From assembly GCA_964353355.1 (NCBI GenBank), contig CAYGVT010000062.1:1-13609 (forward strand): a DNA stretch of 13,609 nt, in the 5' to 3' direction. Below the pieces are notes generated by a model. That model searched no databases. It was given only the letters and a program-made list of their open reading frames with translations, and was not told where the DNA came from. Source of the stretch: CAYGVT01 sp964353355 (lineage in GTDB: Archaea; Thermoplasmatota; DTKX01; GCA-020343715). How positions within the stretch are numbered: the stretch's first letter is position 1; every line of letters begins with the position of its first letter. Below, one piece after another: positions 7,576 through 13,609 of the stretch. The position numbers and the translations under genes are program-made.

Positions 7576-7590
7576 CACCCTTGAAGGGTG
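7576..7590. promoter_or_regulatory. Perfect palindrome, candidate operator of the divergent pair
   Basis: CACCCTT-G-AAGGGTG is a perfect 7-1-7 inverted repeat. It lies about 50 bases upstream of the TATATATA element facing the surface protein and about 115 upstream of the regulator's promoter candidate. That position suits an activator or shared regulator site. The dimeric winged-helix protein encoded next to it is a natural candidate ligand (inference). Confidence 0.45.
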
Positions 7591-7628
7591 GCCTTCATGC
7601 CCTCGCCCTTATTTACCAGCGCGGGGCG

Positions 7629-7640
7629 CATATATATAGA
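7629..7640 (+). promoter_or_regulatory. TATA box facing the surface-protein gene
   Basis: CATATATATAGA is the most A/T-rich stretch of the intergenic region and a good archaeal TATA match. A start about 26 bases on would be near 7660, giving a leader of about 90 bases to the ATG at 7752. The core is nearly symmetric, so it could also act toward the regulator. The weaker element at 7705-7716 (CGAAAAGTAGAT) would give a shorter leader. Confidence 0.5.
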
Positions 7641-7751
7641 TTGGAGCAAAAGTCGAATGGAGTCCCCCCTGGCCTCACGGGAGGCGCAGCGACCGCCCGA
7701 CCGCCGAAAAGTAGATGGCCCGCGGACCCCCATGGCAACGCTGGTGTCTGG

Positions 7752-10691
7752 ATGCGCCCGCGCCACGATCCCCCTGGATGCACCTCGGTGGGCATGCTGC
7801 TGGTCGGTGCGCTGATGCTCGCCGCCCTCGCAGCGCCGGCCGCGGCCCCAGACCCTATCACCACGTTCACTGGTGGCATCGACGACGTGACCGTGGGGTT
7901 CAGGGACGCCATCTCCAACTCGTCGGCCTCCATCGACCTGCCGCGGGGGGCCACGATCACGTCCGCCAGTATGGCCATCGAGGGCATCGCGCTTCACGGC
8001 GACGACGTGCGCCAGCTCGACTTCGCCGGGTGGTGCGCCACGGCCGACCCCGACCGGGCATGGGGCGGCTACGTCCTCGGCAACTACCCGCCTAGCTACC
8101 CCTACTGGGACCCATACAGCCCCCCGGGCTCCGCGTTCGCGGCCGCGGCCTACGGGGACATCGGGGCGTCGGACGACGTGCGGTTCAGGACCGTCACGCC
8201 CGCATCCTGGTCGGGCGAGTACCCGTTCCACCTGTTCCGGCTCAAGGTGCCTGACGGGACAGTCACGCGGCTCGACGTCCGGTGGGAGGGGCAGGGCTAC
8301 TGCCTGGCGAACCAGACGACCCGGGGGGCCGAGCTCTTCCTCTGGCGCAACACCACTCGCGGCTGGGAGAAGGGGGAGTGGTACAGCAAGACCGAGGGCG
8401 CGCAGGACCGCGTGCTCGAGCGCGCCTACACGACCGACGCGGCCTCCTACGTCGATGGCGACCGACAGCTGTTCCTGCTGGTCTACGGCAAGCGGTCCGA
8501 CACGGTCGCGGGCCCCAACCCCTGGACGGCCGAGGGCGAGGTGCAGACCGACTACGTCCGCGTGAACGTCACACTGGAGGGGCCCCTCGAGTACCTCAGG
8601 GACGTCGATATCTCCGTCGAGGGTGCCTCCACGGTTTGGTCCATGCCAGGGACGTTCTCCGGGGCGACGGCGGTCTCCGGCAGCGTGGTCAGGAACGAGC
8701 TCCAGCGCGCCCTCGACACCTTCGACGTCGTGCCGGGGAACGCGACCGTGCGGTTGTGGGTCAACGTCTCCGCACAGACCGCCGGTGTCATCAGGCTTCA
8801 CACCCTGCAGGTGGGGTACACCCCGGTCGTCAACGCCGCCCCCGCATGGGGGTCGGTCCCGAGGGTGACGACCCTCGAGGACACCGATGCGGTCCACGCG
8901 CTCGACCTCGACACGGTCACGATGGACGACCACAACGCGGGGGCCCTCTCCTTCGAGGTCGCGCGGGTCTCCTCGACAGCCATCAGGGCCGTCATCGAGG
9001 ACCGGCACTGGCTCACCGTCCGCATCGCGGAGAGGGACTGGCACGGCATCGCGTCGCTCACCCTCAACGCGACCGACGCCTTCGGGCTCATGGCGCAGAG
9101 CCCCGACATCGTGGTGGAGGTGTTCGACGTCAACGACCCGCCCACGGTCAAGGCGCCGGGCATCCTCAACGGCAGGCAGGGCGACGCCTTCGAGTACCAT
9201 TTCGTGGCCTCCGACGTCGACGGCGACACCCTCGAGTACTCCGACGACTGCCCGGTCTTCGAGGTCGACCCCGCGACGGGGGCCGTCGCCTTCACGCCCA
9301 CGAACGATGACGTGGGGCTCCACGAGTTCAACGTCACGGCGTCGGACGGGCGCGGCGGCACCGCTGTCGGGCGCGGGAGCCTCGTCATCGCCAACGTCAA
9401 CGACCCGCCCTCCATATCGGACCCGGGTCCGCTGCGCGGCAGGCAGGGGGCGGTCTTCAGGCACGCGTTCGAGGCCACCGACCCCGACCTGCCGTACGGG
9501 GACCTGCTGCGATGGACGCTGCTCGGCGACCCCTACTACGTCGACAACCTCCTGCTCGACCCCATGACGGGGGAGCTCGTGTGGCCGTCCATCACCAACG
9601 CCGAGGTCGGGACCCACCAGTTCCAGCTCAAGGTCGTCGACACGGGCGGCAAGGCGGCGCAACTGGACGTCGTGCTCACCATCGACAACCTAAACGACCC
9701 GCCCAGCTTCCAGCGCATCGGCGACCAGCCCATCGCTGAGGACGGGACGCTCTCGGTGTCCATCAAGGTCCTCGACCCCGACCTCGCGGTGGACCCGGCC
9801 GAACGCCTCACATGGACCGTCGAGCCCCCTTGGTTCACGGTCTCCCCCGCCGGCAACTTCATCTACAAGGCGCTGCGGGAGCACGCGGGCGAGACGCGCA
9901 TCACCATCACCGTCACGGACACCGCCGGGTCCAGCTACTCCCAGTCGTTCTCGCTGATCGTGCAGCTGGTCAACCACCCGCCCTCGTTCACCCCCGTGGC
10001 GGACCAGGTTGCGGTCGAGGACACGGCCTGGTTCGTCGACCTCGTAATCACTGACATAGACGCCAACGACACCATCATGTTCACCGGGACAGCCCCTTTC
10101 CCCATCCCGCAGGCAGGCGGCCGGGTCATGTGGACGCCCCGCCAGAATGACGTGGGCGACAACCCCGTGCGCATCGAGGCCGCTGACGCGGCCGGTGCGG
10201 TGGCGGTGCTGGCCTTCGACCTCACGGTGCTCGAGGTCGACGATCCCCCGACGGTGCTCCTGAGGTCCCCCGTCAACGGGTCGGCCTACAACTTCCACGG
10301 CCCGATCCCGCTCCGGGCCGAGGGCACGGACGAGGAGGGCAAGCACCTCACCTACGAATGGTCGTGGCGCTACGAGTCGCGTGGCACCTCGACATGGAAG
10401 CCCGTGACGACAGGCCCCGACGGGCTCTGGACCATGGCACCGCCCGGCAGGCTCGTGCTGCGCGTCACGGCCTCGGACGGCAACCACACGGCGACCGGCG
10501 ATGTCACCGTGGAGGTGGCGTCCCCGCCCGACGAGAGGGGCTCGGGGGCGGGCATCGTCATCGCCGCCGGGGTGGTGCTCCTGGTGGTCGTAATCCTCCT
10601 GGTGGTCATGCGCGCGCGCCGTCATACCCCGCCCAAGCCTCCCAGTAGGGAGAGGCCCAAGGAGGAGGCGTGGGAGGAGTTCGAGGACTAG
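7752..10691 (+). CDS. Secreted type I membrane protein with cadherin-like repeats
   Basis: The 979 residues start with a signal peptide (MRPRHDPPGC, then a Leu/Ala core ending AAPAAAPDP). Residues of about 35-350 form an unrecognised beta-rich region with an aromatic/Pro stretch (NYPPSYPYWDPYSPP). From about 357 to 920 there are roughly six modules of about 90-100 residues. Their boundaries are N-D-P-P or variants near 458, 548, 646, 740 (NHPP) and 828 (DDPP), each followed by D-x-D-x-D/E calcium-type acidic loops, as in cadherin-like/Ig surface repeats. One transmembrane helix (GIVIAAGVVLLVVVILLVVM) is followed by a short Arg/Pro/Glu-rich cytoplasmic tail. Many sequons (NTT, NVT, NGS, NHT) indicate an exported, probably glycosylated protein. 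The role is likely adhesion, cell-surface structure or ligand binding. The start at 7752 keeps the basic n-region; starts at 7788 or 7794 would lose it. It diverges from the one-component regulator, a likely functional partner. Confidence 0.85.
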   Translation: MRPRHDPPGCTSVGMLLVGALMLAALAAPAAAPDPITTFTGGIDDVTVGFRDAISNSSASIDLPRGATITSASMAIEGIALHGDDVRQLDFAGWCATADPDRAWGGYVLGNYPPSYPYWDPYSPPGSAFAAAAYGDIGASDDVRFRTVTPASWSGEYPFHLFRLKVPDGTVTRLDVRWEGQGYCLANQTTRGAELFLWRNTTRGWEKGEWYSKTEGAQDRVLERAYTTDAASYVDGDRQLFLLVYGKRSDTVAGPNPWTAEGEVQTDYVRVNVTLEGPLEYLRDVDISVEGASTVWSMPGTFSGATAVSGSVVRNELQRALDTFDVVPGNATVRLWVNVSAQTAGVIRLHTLQVGYTPVVNAAPAWGSVPRVTTLEDTDAVHALDLDTVTMDDHNAGALSFEVARVSSTAIRAVIEDRHWLTVRIAERDWHGIASLTLNATDAFGLMAQSPDIVVEVFDVNDPPTVKAPGILNGRQGDAFEYHFVASDVDGDTLEYSDDCPVFEVDPATGAVAFTPTNDDVGLHEFNVTASDGRGGTAVGRGSLVIANVNDPPSISDPGPLRGRQGAVFRHAFEATDPDLPYGDLLRWTLLGDPYYVDNLLLDPMTGELVWPSITNAEVGTHQFQLKVVDTGGKAAQLDVVLTIDNLNDPPSFQRIGDQPIAEDGTLSVSIKVLDPDLAVDPAERLTWTVEPPWFTVSPAGNFIYKALREHAGETRITITVTDTAGSSYSQSFSLIVQLVNHPPSFTPVADQVAVEDTAWFVDLVITDIDANDTIMFTGTAPFPIPQAGGRVMWTPRQNDVGDNPVRIEAADAAGAVAVLAFDLTVLEVDDPPTVLLRSPVNGSAYNFHGPIPLRAEGTDEEGKHLTYEWSWRYESRGTSTWKPVTTGPDGLWTMAPPGRLVLRVTASDGNHTATGDVTVEVASPPDERGSGAGIVIAAGVVLLVVVILLVVMRARRHTPPKPPSRERPKEEAWEEFED

Positions 10692-10704
10692 CCACGGTGC
10701 TGGA

Positions 10705-10720
10705 CGGGGATCTCGCCCCG
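10705..10720 (+). terminator. Weak hairpin after the surface-protein gene
   Basis: CGGGG and CCCCG can pair as a five-base stem with a six-base loop, 14 bases after the surface-protein stop. There is no T-run. It is listed because of its position only. Confidence 0.2.
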
Positions 10721-10763
10721 CACGGGCGATGGGACCATCTCGGGCCACAGGCGAGCTAAGGTT

Positions 10764-10771
10764 GAAATACT
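10764..10771 (+). promoter_or_regulatory. TATA-like element of the tetR-ABC operon
   Basis: GAAATACT lies in the only A/T-rich stretch before the tetR gene. A transcript start about 26 bases on would fall near 10795, inside the inverted repeat at 10783-10804. Confidence 0.45.
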
Positions 10772-10782
10772 GGCCTTACCAT

Positions 10783-10804
10783 TATGCAAGCAAGCACTTG
10801 CATA
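10783..10804. promoter_or_regulatory. TetR-type operator (8-6-8 inverted repeat)
   Basis: TATGCAAG and CTTGCATA are perfect inverted repeats separated by CAAGCA. A nested CAAG-CA-CTTG repeat overlaps the right half. The site covers the predicted transcript start and ends one base before the ATG at 10806. A repressor bound here would block TBP/TFB or polymerase, the usual layout for TetR-family autoregulation. The inference that the downstream TetR protein binds it is strong but untested. Confidence 0.75.
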
Positions 10805-10820
10805 CATGGGATGTGACGGC

Positions 10821-11426
10821 ATGGCGAGGAGGAGGACGTCGGCACCGGGTGCGAGGAAGCGGGTCCTCGACGCGGCGCTCGCCCTCTTCTGCGAGCGGGG
10901 GTACAGGGGCACCACCACGCGCGCAATCGCCGAGCGGGCGCGCGTCAACGAGGTGACGGTCTTCCGCCAGTTCGGCACGAAGCAGGGCCTGTTCCTGGCC
11001 GTTGTCCACCGCGAGACTGACATCGCCCAGGCGCTCGACGGGTTCGAGCTGCGACCCTCGGGGGACATGGTCGCGGACCTCGCGCGGGTCGGGACGGAGA
11101 TGCAGAGGAACATGGCCTCGAGGGCCGCCCTGGTCAAGCTCATCATGACCGAGGTCACGCGGGACCCGTCGATGTGGGGCTCGGTCTCCCGCGCCCCGTT
11201 CGGCATCATCACCAAGCTCGAGCGATACTTCCAGGAGGCCATGCGGCTCGGGATGGCGCGTGACGTGGACCCGCACCTGGCATCGGTCGCGTTCTTCAGC
11301 TTCTTCTTCAGGACGATGGTCGCGAGGTCCTTCCTGGGCCGTGACGTCTTCATCGATTCGGACGAGGGCACGGTCGAGGACTTCGCCAGGTTGTTCGTCA
11401 ACGGTATCCAGAGGGAGGCGCGCTGA
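10821..11426 (+). CDS. TetR/AcrR family transcriptional regulator
   Basis: A 201-residue protein, the usual family size. The N-terminal helix-turn-helix is typical (ARKRVLDAALALFCERGYRG, then TTTRAIAERARVNEVTVFRQFG and TKQGLF). The rest is a helical ligand-binding and dimerisation domain rich in Met, Phe and Ala, with FFSFFFRTMVARSF near the end, suggesting a hydrophobic ligand pocket. The start at 10821 (MARRRTSAPG) is preferred on family grounds; the ATG at 10806 directly behind the operator would add five residues and cannot be excluded. The stop overlaps the next ATG (TGATG at 11424-11428), so it is the first gene of an operon with the ABC exporter and probably represses it and itself through the repeat at 10783-10804. 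The inducing ligand is unknown. Confidence 0.9.
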   Translation: MARRRTSAPGARKRVLDAALALFCERGYRGTTTRAIAERARVNEVTVFRQFGTKQGLFLAVVHRETDIAQALDGFELRPSGDMVADLARVGTEMQRNMASRAALVKLIMTEVTRDPSMWGSVSRAPFGIITKLERYFQEAMRLGMARDVDPHLASVAFFSFFFRTMVARSFLGRDVFIDSDEGTVEDFARLFVNGIQREAR

Positions 11427-12184
11427 TGACGGCAGTGACGGTCAAGGGGCTCTGCAAGCGGTTCGGGGACATTGTCGCGGTGGACGCGCTCGACCTGGCC
11501 ATCGAGCACGGCGAGGTCTACGGCCTGCTCGGCCCCAACGGCGCGGGCAAGACCACGGTGATCCGGATGCTCGTGGGGCTCTCGCAGCCCACCTCGGGGG
11601 AGGTGCGCGTTCTCGACAGGCCCGTCGGGGAGAAGGCGCTCGCGGGGCGCATCGGCTACATGCCGCAGGAGCTCGCGCTCTACGAGACGCTCACCGTCGA
11701 CGAGAACCTCGACCTCTACGCGGAGCTCTACGAGATGCCGCTCGACCGCATCGCCGCGCGCAAGTCCGAGGTTCTCCGGTTCGTCGCTCTCGAGGAGCGG
11801 CGCGGCAGCATCGTGCACACGCTCTCGGGCGGCATGCGCCACCGGGTCAGCCTCGCGGTCTCGCTGCTCCACGAGCCCGAGCTGCTCCTGCTCGACGAGC
11901 CCACCGTGGGCGTGGACCCGGAGCTGCGCGCGTCCTTCTGGGACAACTTCGGCCACCTCAAGAACGCGGGCAAGACCGTCGTCATCACCACCCACTACAT
12001 GGACGAGGCGCGCCACTGCGACCGCATAGGCCTCATGCACCGCGGCCGTCTGGTCGCGGAGGGGCCGCCCGACGAGGTCGTCAGGCGGGCGGGCGCGCGC
12101 GACCTGGAGGAGGCGTTCCTGAGGCTCGTCTCCGGCGGGGTCAAGGCCGCCTCCGCCACGCCAGTCAAGGGGGTGGGCGGGTGA
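11426..12184 (+). CDS. ABC-2 type transporter ATP-binding protein
   Basis: A 252-residue ABC ATPase of the drug/polyketide exporter (CcmA/DrrA-like) class. Visible motifs are Walker A GPNGAGKTT (about 36-44), Q-loop MPQEL (about 79-83), signature LSGGMRHRV (133-141), Walker B with catalytic Glu LLLLDEPTVG (153-162) and the switch His in ITTHYMDEA (187-195). It hydrolyses ATP on the cytoplasmic face to drive the permease encoded next. Its ATG shares a base with the tetR stop, and its stop overlaps the permease GTG (GTGA at 12181-12184), which implies translational coupling. The substrate cannot be read from the sequence; linkage to TetR suggests a toxic or hydrophobic compound. Confidence 0.93.
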   Translation: MTAVTVKGLCKRFGDIVAVDALDLAIEHGEVYGLLGPNGAGKTTVIRMLVGLSQPTSGEVRVLDRPVGEKALAGRIGYMPQELALYETLTVDENLDLYAELYEMPLDRIAARKSEVLRFVALEERRGSIVHTLSGGMRHRVSLAVSLLHEPELLLLDEPTVGVDPELRASFWDNFGHLKNAGKTVVITTHYMDEARHCDRIGLMHRGRLVAEGPPDEVVRRAGARDLEEAFLRLVSGGVKAASATPVKGVGG

Positions 12185-13302
12185 GGACCAGGCACGTCCT
12201 CGGCGTCACGCGCCGCGTCTTCCGGGGCTTCAAGCACGACCGGCGCGCGCTCGCGCTGCTGCTCTTGGCGCCCATCCTCGCGATGACCGTGTTCGGCATC
12301 GCGTTCGCGGGCAAGATCACGAACGTGGACGTCATCGTCGTCAACGAGGACGCCGGCGTCGTCCCGTTCCCGGGCGCCCCCCCCGTGATGCTGTCCGAGA
12401 TGTTCATCGAGAGCCTCGAAGGGGACGTCCTCAACCTCGAGCGCATGTCCGACCTCGACGCCGCGGTCGAGAAGGTCCGCGACGGCAGGAGCTGGGCGGT
12501 CATCCACTTCCCGGCCAACTTCACCTCCGCCGTCATGACCGGCAACAGCACGACCGTCGAGGTCCGCGCGGACAAGAGCAATGCCCAGGTCTATGCGGCC
12601 ATCGTCGTGGCGATGAGGGAGGCGGCCGAGGCGACGATGGAGAGCAAGGGGCTGCAGCTGCCGGTGTCGTTCGACGACACCGACGCCGTCTACGGCAAGG
12701 ATGCCGAGTTCTCGGACTTCCTCATCCCGGGAGTCATCACGTTCGCCATCTTCCTGCTGACGACGCTTCTCACCCTCCTCACCTTCACGACCGAGCGCGT
12801 CGGGCGCACGCTCGACCGCGTGCTCTCGACGCCCGCGACCGAGCTCGAGATAGTGCTCGGCTACGCGCTGGCCTTCGGGTTCATCGGCATGTTCCAGGCG
12901 GTCGTGCTCGTGTCCTACGGCGTCCTCGCGTTCGACATCCTCATCGAGGGGAGCCTCCTGCTCGCGTTCCTCATCACCGCCCTGCTCGCGATGACGAGCC
13001 AGGCGCTGGGCATCCTGCTGTCGTCGGCCGCGCGCACCGAGGCCCAGGCGGTGCAGATGCTGCCCGTCATCATCCTTCCCGTGTTCCTGCTCTCGGGCAT
13101 CTTCTGGCCGCTCGAGGCCATGCCCTTCTGGCTGCGGCCCCTCTCCTACGGGCTCCCGCCCACTTGGGCGGCTAAGGGGCTGCGCGATATAATGATTCGG
13201 GGCTGGGGGCTCGCCGAGGTCTGGCCGCAGGTGGTCGCGCTCGTCGTGTTCCTGGGCCTGTTCCTGATGCTGGCGACGCTATCGCTGCGCAGGCGGAAGT
13301 GA
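12181..13302 (+). CDS. ABC-2 type transporter permease
   Basis: A 373-residue ABC-2 permease. The first membrane helix is at about 23-45 (ALALLLLAPILAMTVFGIAF), followed by an external loop of about 135 residues with VDVIVVNEDAGV and a sequon (NST). Five further helices lie near 180-205, 224-250, 258-282, 290-313 (PVIILPVFLLSGIFWPLEAMP, the ABC-2 signature region) and 347-370, with a basic C-terminus. The long loop after helix 1 is typical of the YhgE/Pip-like and drug-exporter subfamilies. It starts with GTG inside the ATPase stop (GTGA overlap); no other start fits. Together with the ATPase it should form an exporter as a homodimer of each subunit. Downstream sequence has no obvious partner gene. 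Confidence 0.92.
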   Translation: MRTRHVLGVTRRVFRGFKHDRRALALLLLAPILAMTVFGIAFAGKITNVDVIVVNEDAGVVPFPGAPPVMLSEMFIESLEGDVLNLERMSDLDAAVEKVRDGRSWAVIHFPANFTSAVMTGNSTTVEVRADKSNAQVYAAIVVAMREAAEATMESKGLQLPVSFDDTDAVYGKDAEFSDFLIPGVITFAIFLLTTLLTLLTFTTERVGRTLDRVLSTPATELEIVLGYALAFGFIGMFQAVVLVSYGVLAFDILIEGSLLLAFLITALLAMTSQALGILLSSAARTEAQAVQMLPVIILPVFLLSGIFWPLEAMPFWLRPLSYGLPPTWAAKGLRDIMIRGWGLAEVWPQVVALVVFLGLFLMLATLSLRRRK

Positions 13303-13609
13303 GCCGGAGGGCGCGTCGCTCGTGGTAGCCCTTCCGCATGGCCGACCCGACGATGCGGCAGCTGGTGGGCCCGACGAGCTTGCCAACGTCGCCCTTCACA
13401 TCGATGAGGGGGTACCTCCTCTCCTTCGACCTGACGGACTCATCGCTCCTTTCCTTCGCGGTCAAACCTCGCTCCCTCCTTGGGAGACGGAGGGTCAGTG
13501 TCCGACAAGGTCTTGCCGCATCCATGCCCGGTGACGCCCCGCACATGGGCCGGGCCAGCCCTGGCAAGAAGGCTTATCTGGCCGTCCACCCTTACTTGGG
13601 AGGGCCCCT
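13303..13609. other. Unassigned right-edge region with a possible minus-strand gene remnant
   Basis: These 307 bases hold no confident gene. On the minus strand, from a TTG at 13465 preceded by AGGAGG (13480-13475) with a nine-base gap, about 55 codons have strongly GC-biased third positions and read KERRYPLIDVKGDVGKLVGP, then SCRIVGSAMRKGYHE, which I do not recognise. The frame stays open to 13172, antisense to the permease end, but there its codon bias collapses, so it may be a truncated remnant. On the plus strand an ATG at 13339 opens a frame to the right edge (MADPTMRQLVGPTS...), also unrecognised and less well biased. CCCTCC and GGAGGG (13474-13494) could form a six-pair hairpin. Confidence 0.35.

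Larger units (their letters stand above)
7417..7751. other. Divergent intergenic control region
   Basis: These 335 bases separate the divergent regulator and surface-protein genes. They hold a TATA-like element facing the regulator (7459-7470), a UUCG-type hairpin (7503-7518), a perfect 15-bp palindrome (7576-7590), a strong TATATATA element (7629-7640) and a second CGAAAA-type element (7705-7716) facing the surface protein. Open frames crossing the region have non-coding composition. I see no tRNA or recognised RNA gene. Confidence 0.6.

Noticed and set aside
7575..9662. 695-codon open frame on the minus strand opposite the surface-protein gene
   Set aside because: It is an antisense shadow caused by high GC. 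It has unbroken Arg/Asp/Val/Gly-rich composition, no domain, and the plus strand has a signal peptide, repeats and a TM helix.
10688..12040. 450-codon minus-strand frame opposite tetR and the ABC ATPase
   Set aside because: It overlaps two proteins with complete family motifs; its own translation has no recognisable domain and a non-coding composition.
13410..13450. Hammerhead-ribozyme-like string on the minus strand (GATGAGTCC-GTCA-GG-TCGAA)
   Set aside because: The essential CUGAUGA core is changed (GCGATGA), the GAAA is GAAG, and no stems I or III with a cleavage site are visible. It also lies in the coding-like minus frame.
13589..13609. A second copy of the CACCCTT half-site near the right edge
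   Set aside because: Only one half is present, with no inverted partner; a seven-base match is expected by chance in this GC-rich sequence.

Overview
The window is GC-rich, strongly codon-biased DNA that looks archaeal, most likely from a high-GC Thermoplasmatota (Euryarchaeota) lineage. The evidence is TATA-box promoters in place of -35/-10 elements, a membrane-anchored winged-helix regulator of a type common in euryarchaea, and large secreted Ig/cadherin-repeat surface proteins with many N-glycosylation sequons. The taxonomic call is inference. Left part (1-3590): a CPBP-family intramembrane protease with an N-terminal zinc ribbon and a long Pro/Tyr linker is on the minus strand and runs off the left edge. 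It diverges from xseA-xseB, which encode both subunits of exonuclease VII. Centre (3595-10691): a 1273-residue minus-strand protein has a signal peptide, a predicted beta-helix, about six Ig-like domains, a membrane segment and two cytoplasmic winged helices, which makes it a candidate one-component surface sensor and transcription factor. Across a 335-bp intergenic region it diverges from a 979-residue type I membrane protein with cadherin-like repeats. That intergenic region carries TATA-like elements, a perfect 15-bp palindrome and a UUCG-type hairpin. The pair is the best candidate here for a poorly described system. Right part (10764-13302): a tetR-ABC ATPase-ABC-2 permease operon with overlapping start and stop codons sits behind a perfect 8-6-8 inverted repeat between its TATA box and start codon. 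It looks like a self-regulated export operon. The last 307 bases hold no confident gene. One minus-strand stretch there looks coding but is unrecognised and may be a remnant. How the genes work together: ExoVII (DNA end processing) and the efflux operon are self-contained modules. The regulator and surface protein probably form one functional unit through their shared intergenic region. The nearby membrane protease could in principle act on membrane-anchored partners, but nothing in the sequence proves this.
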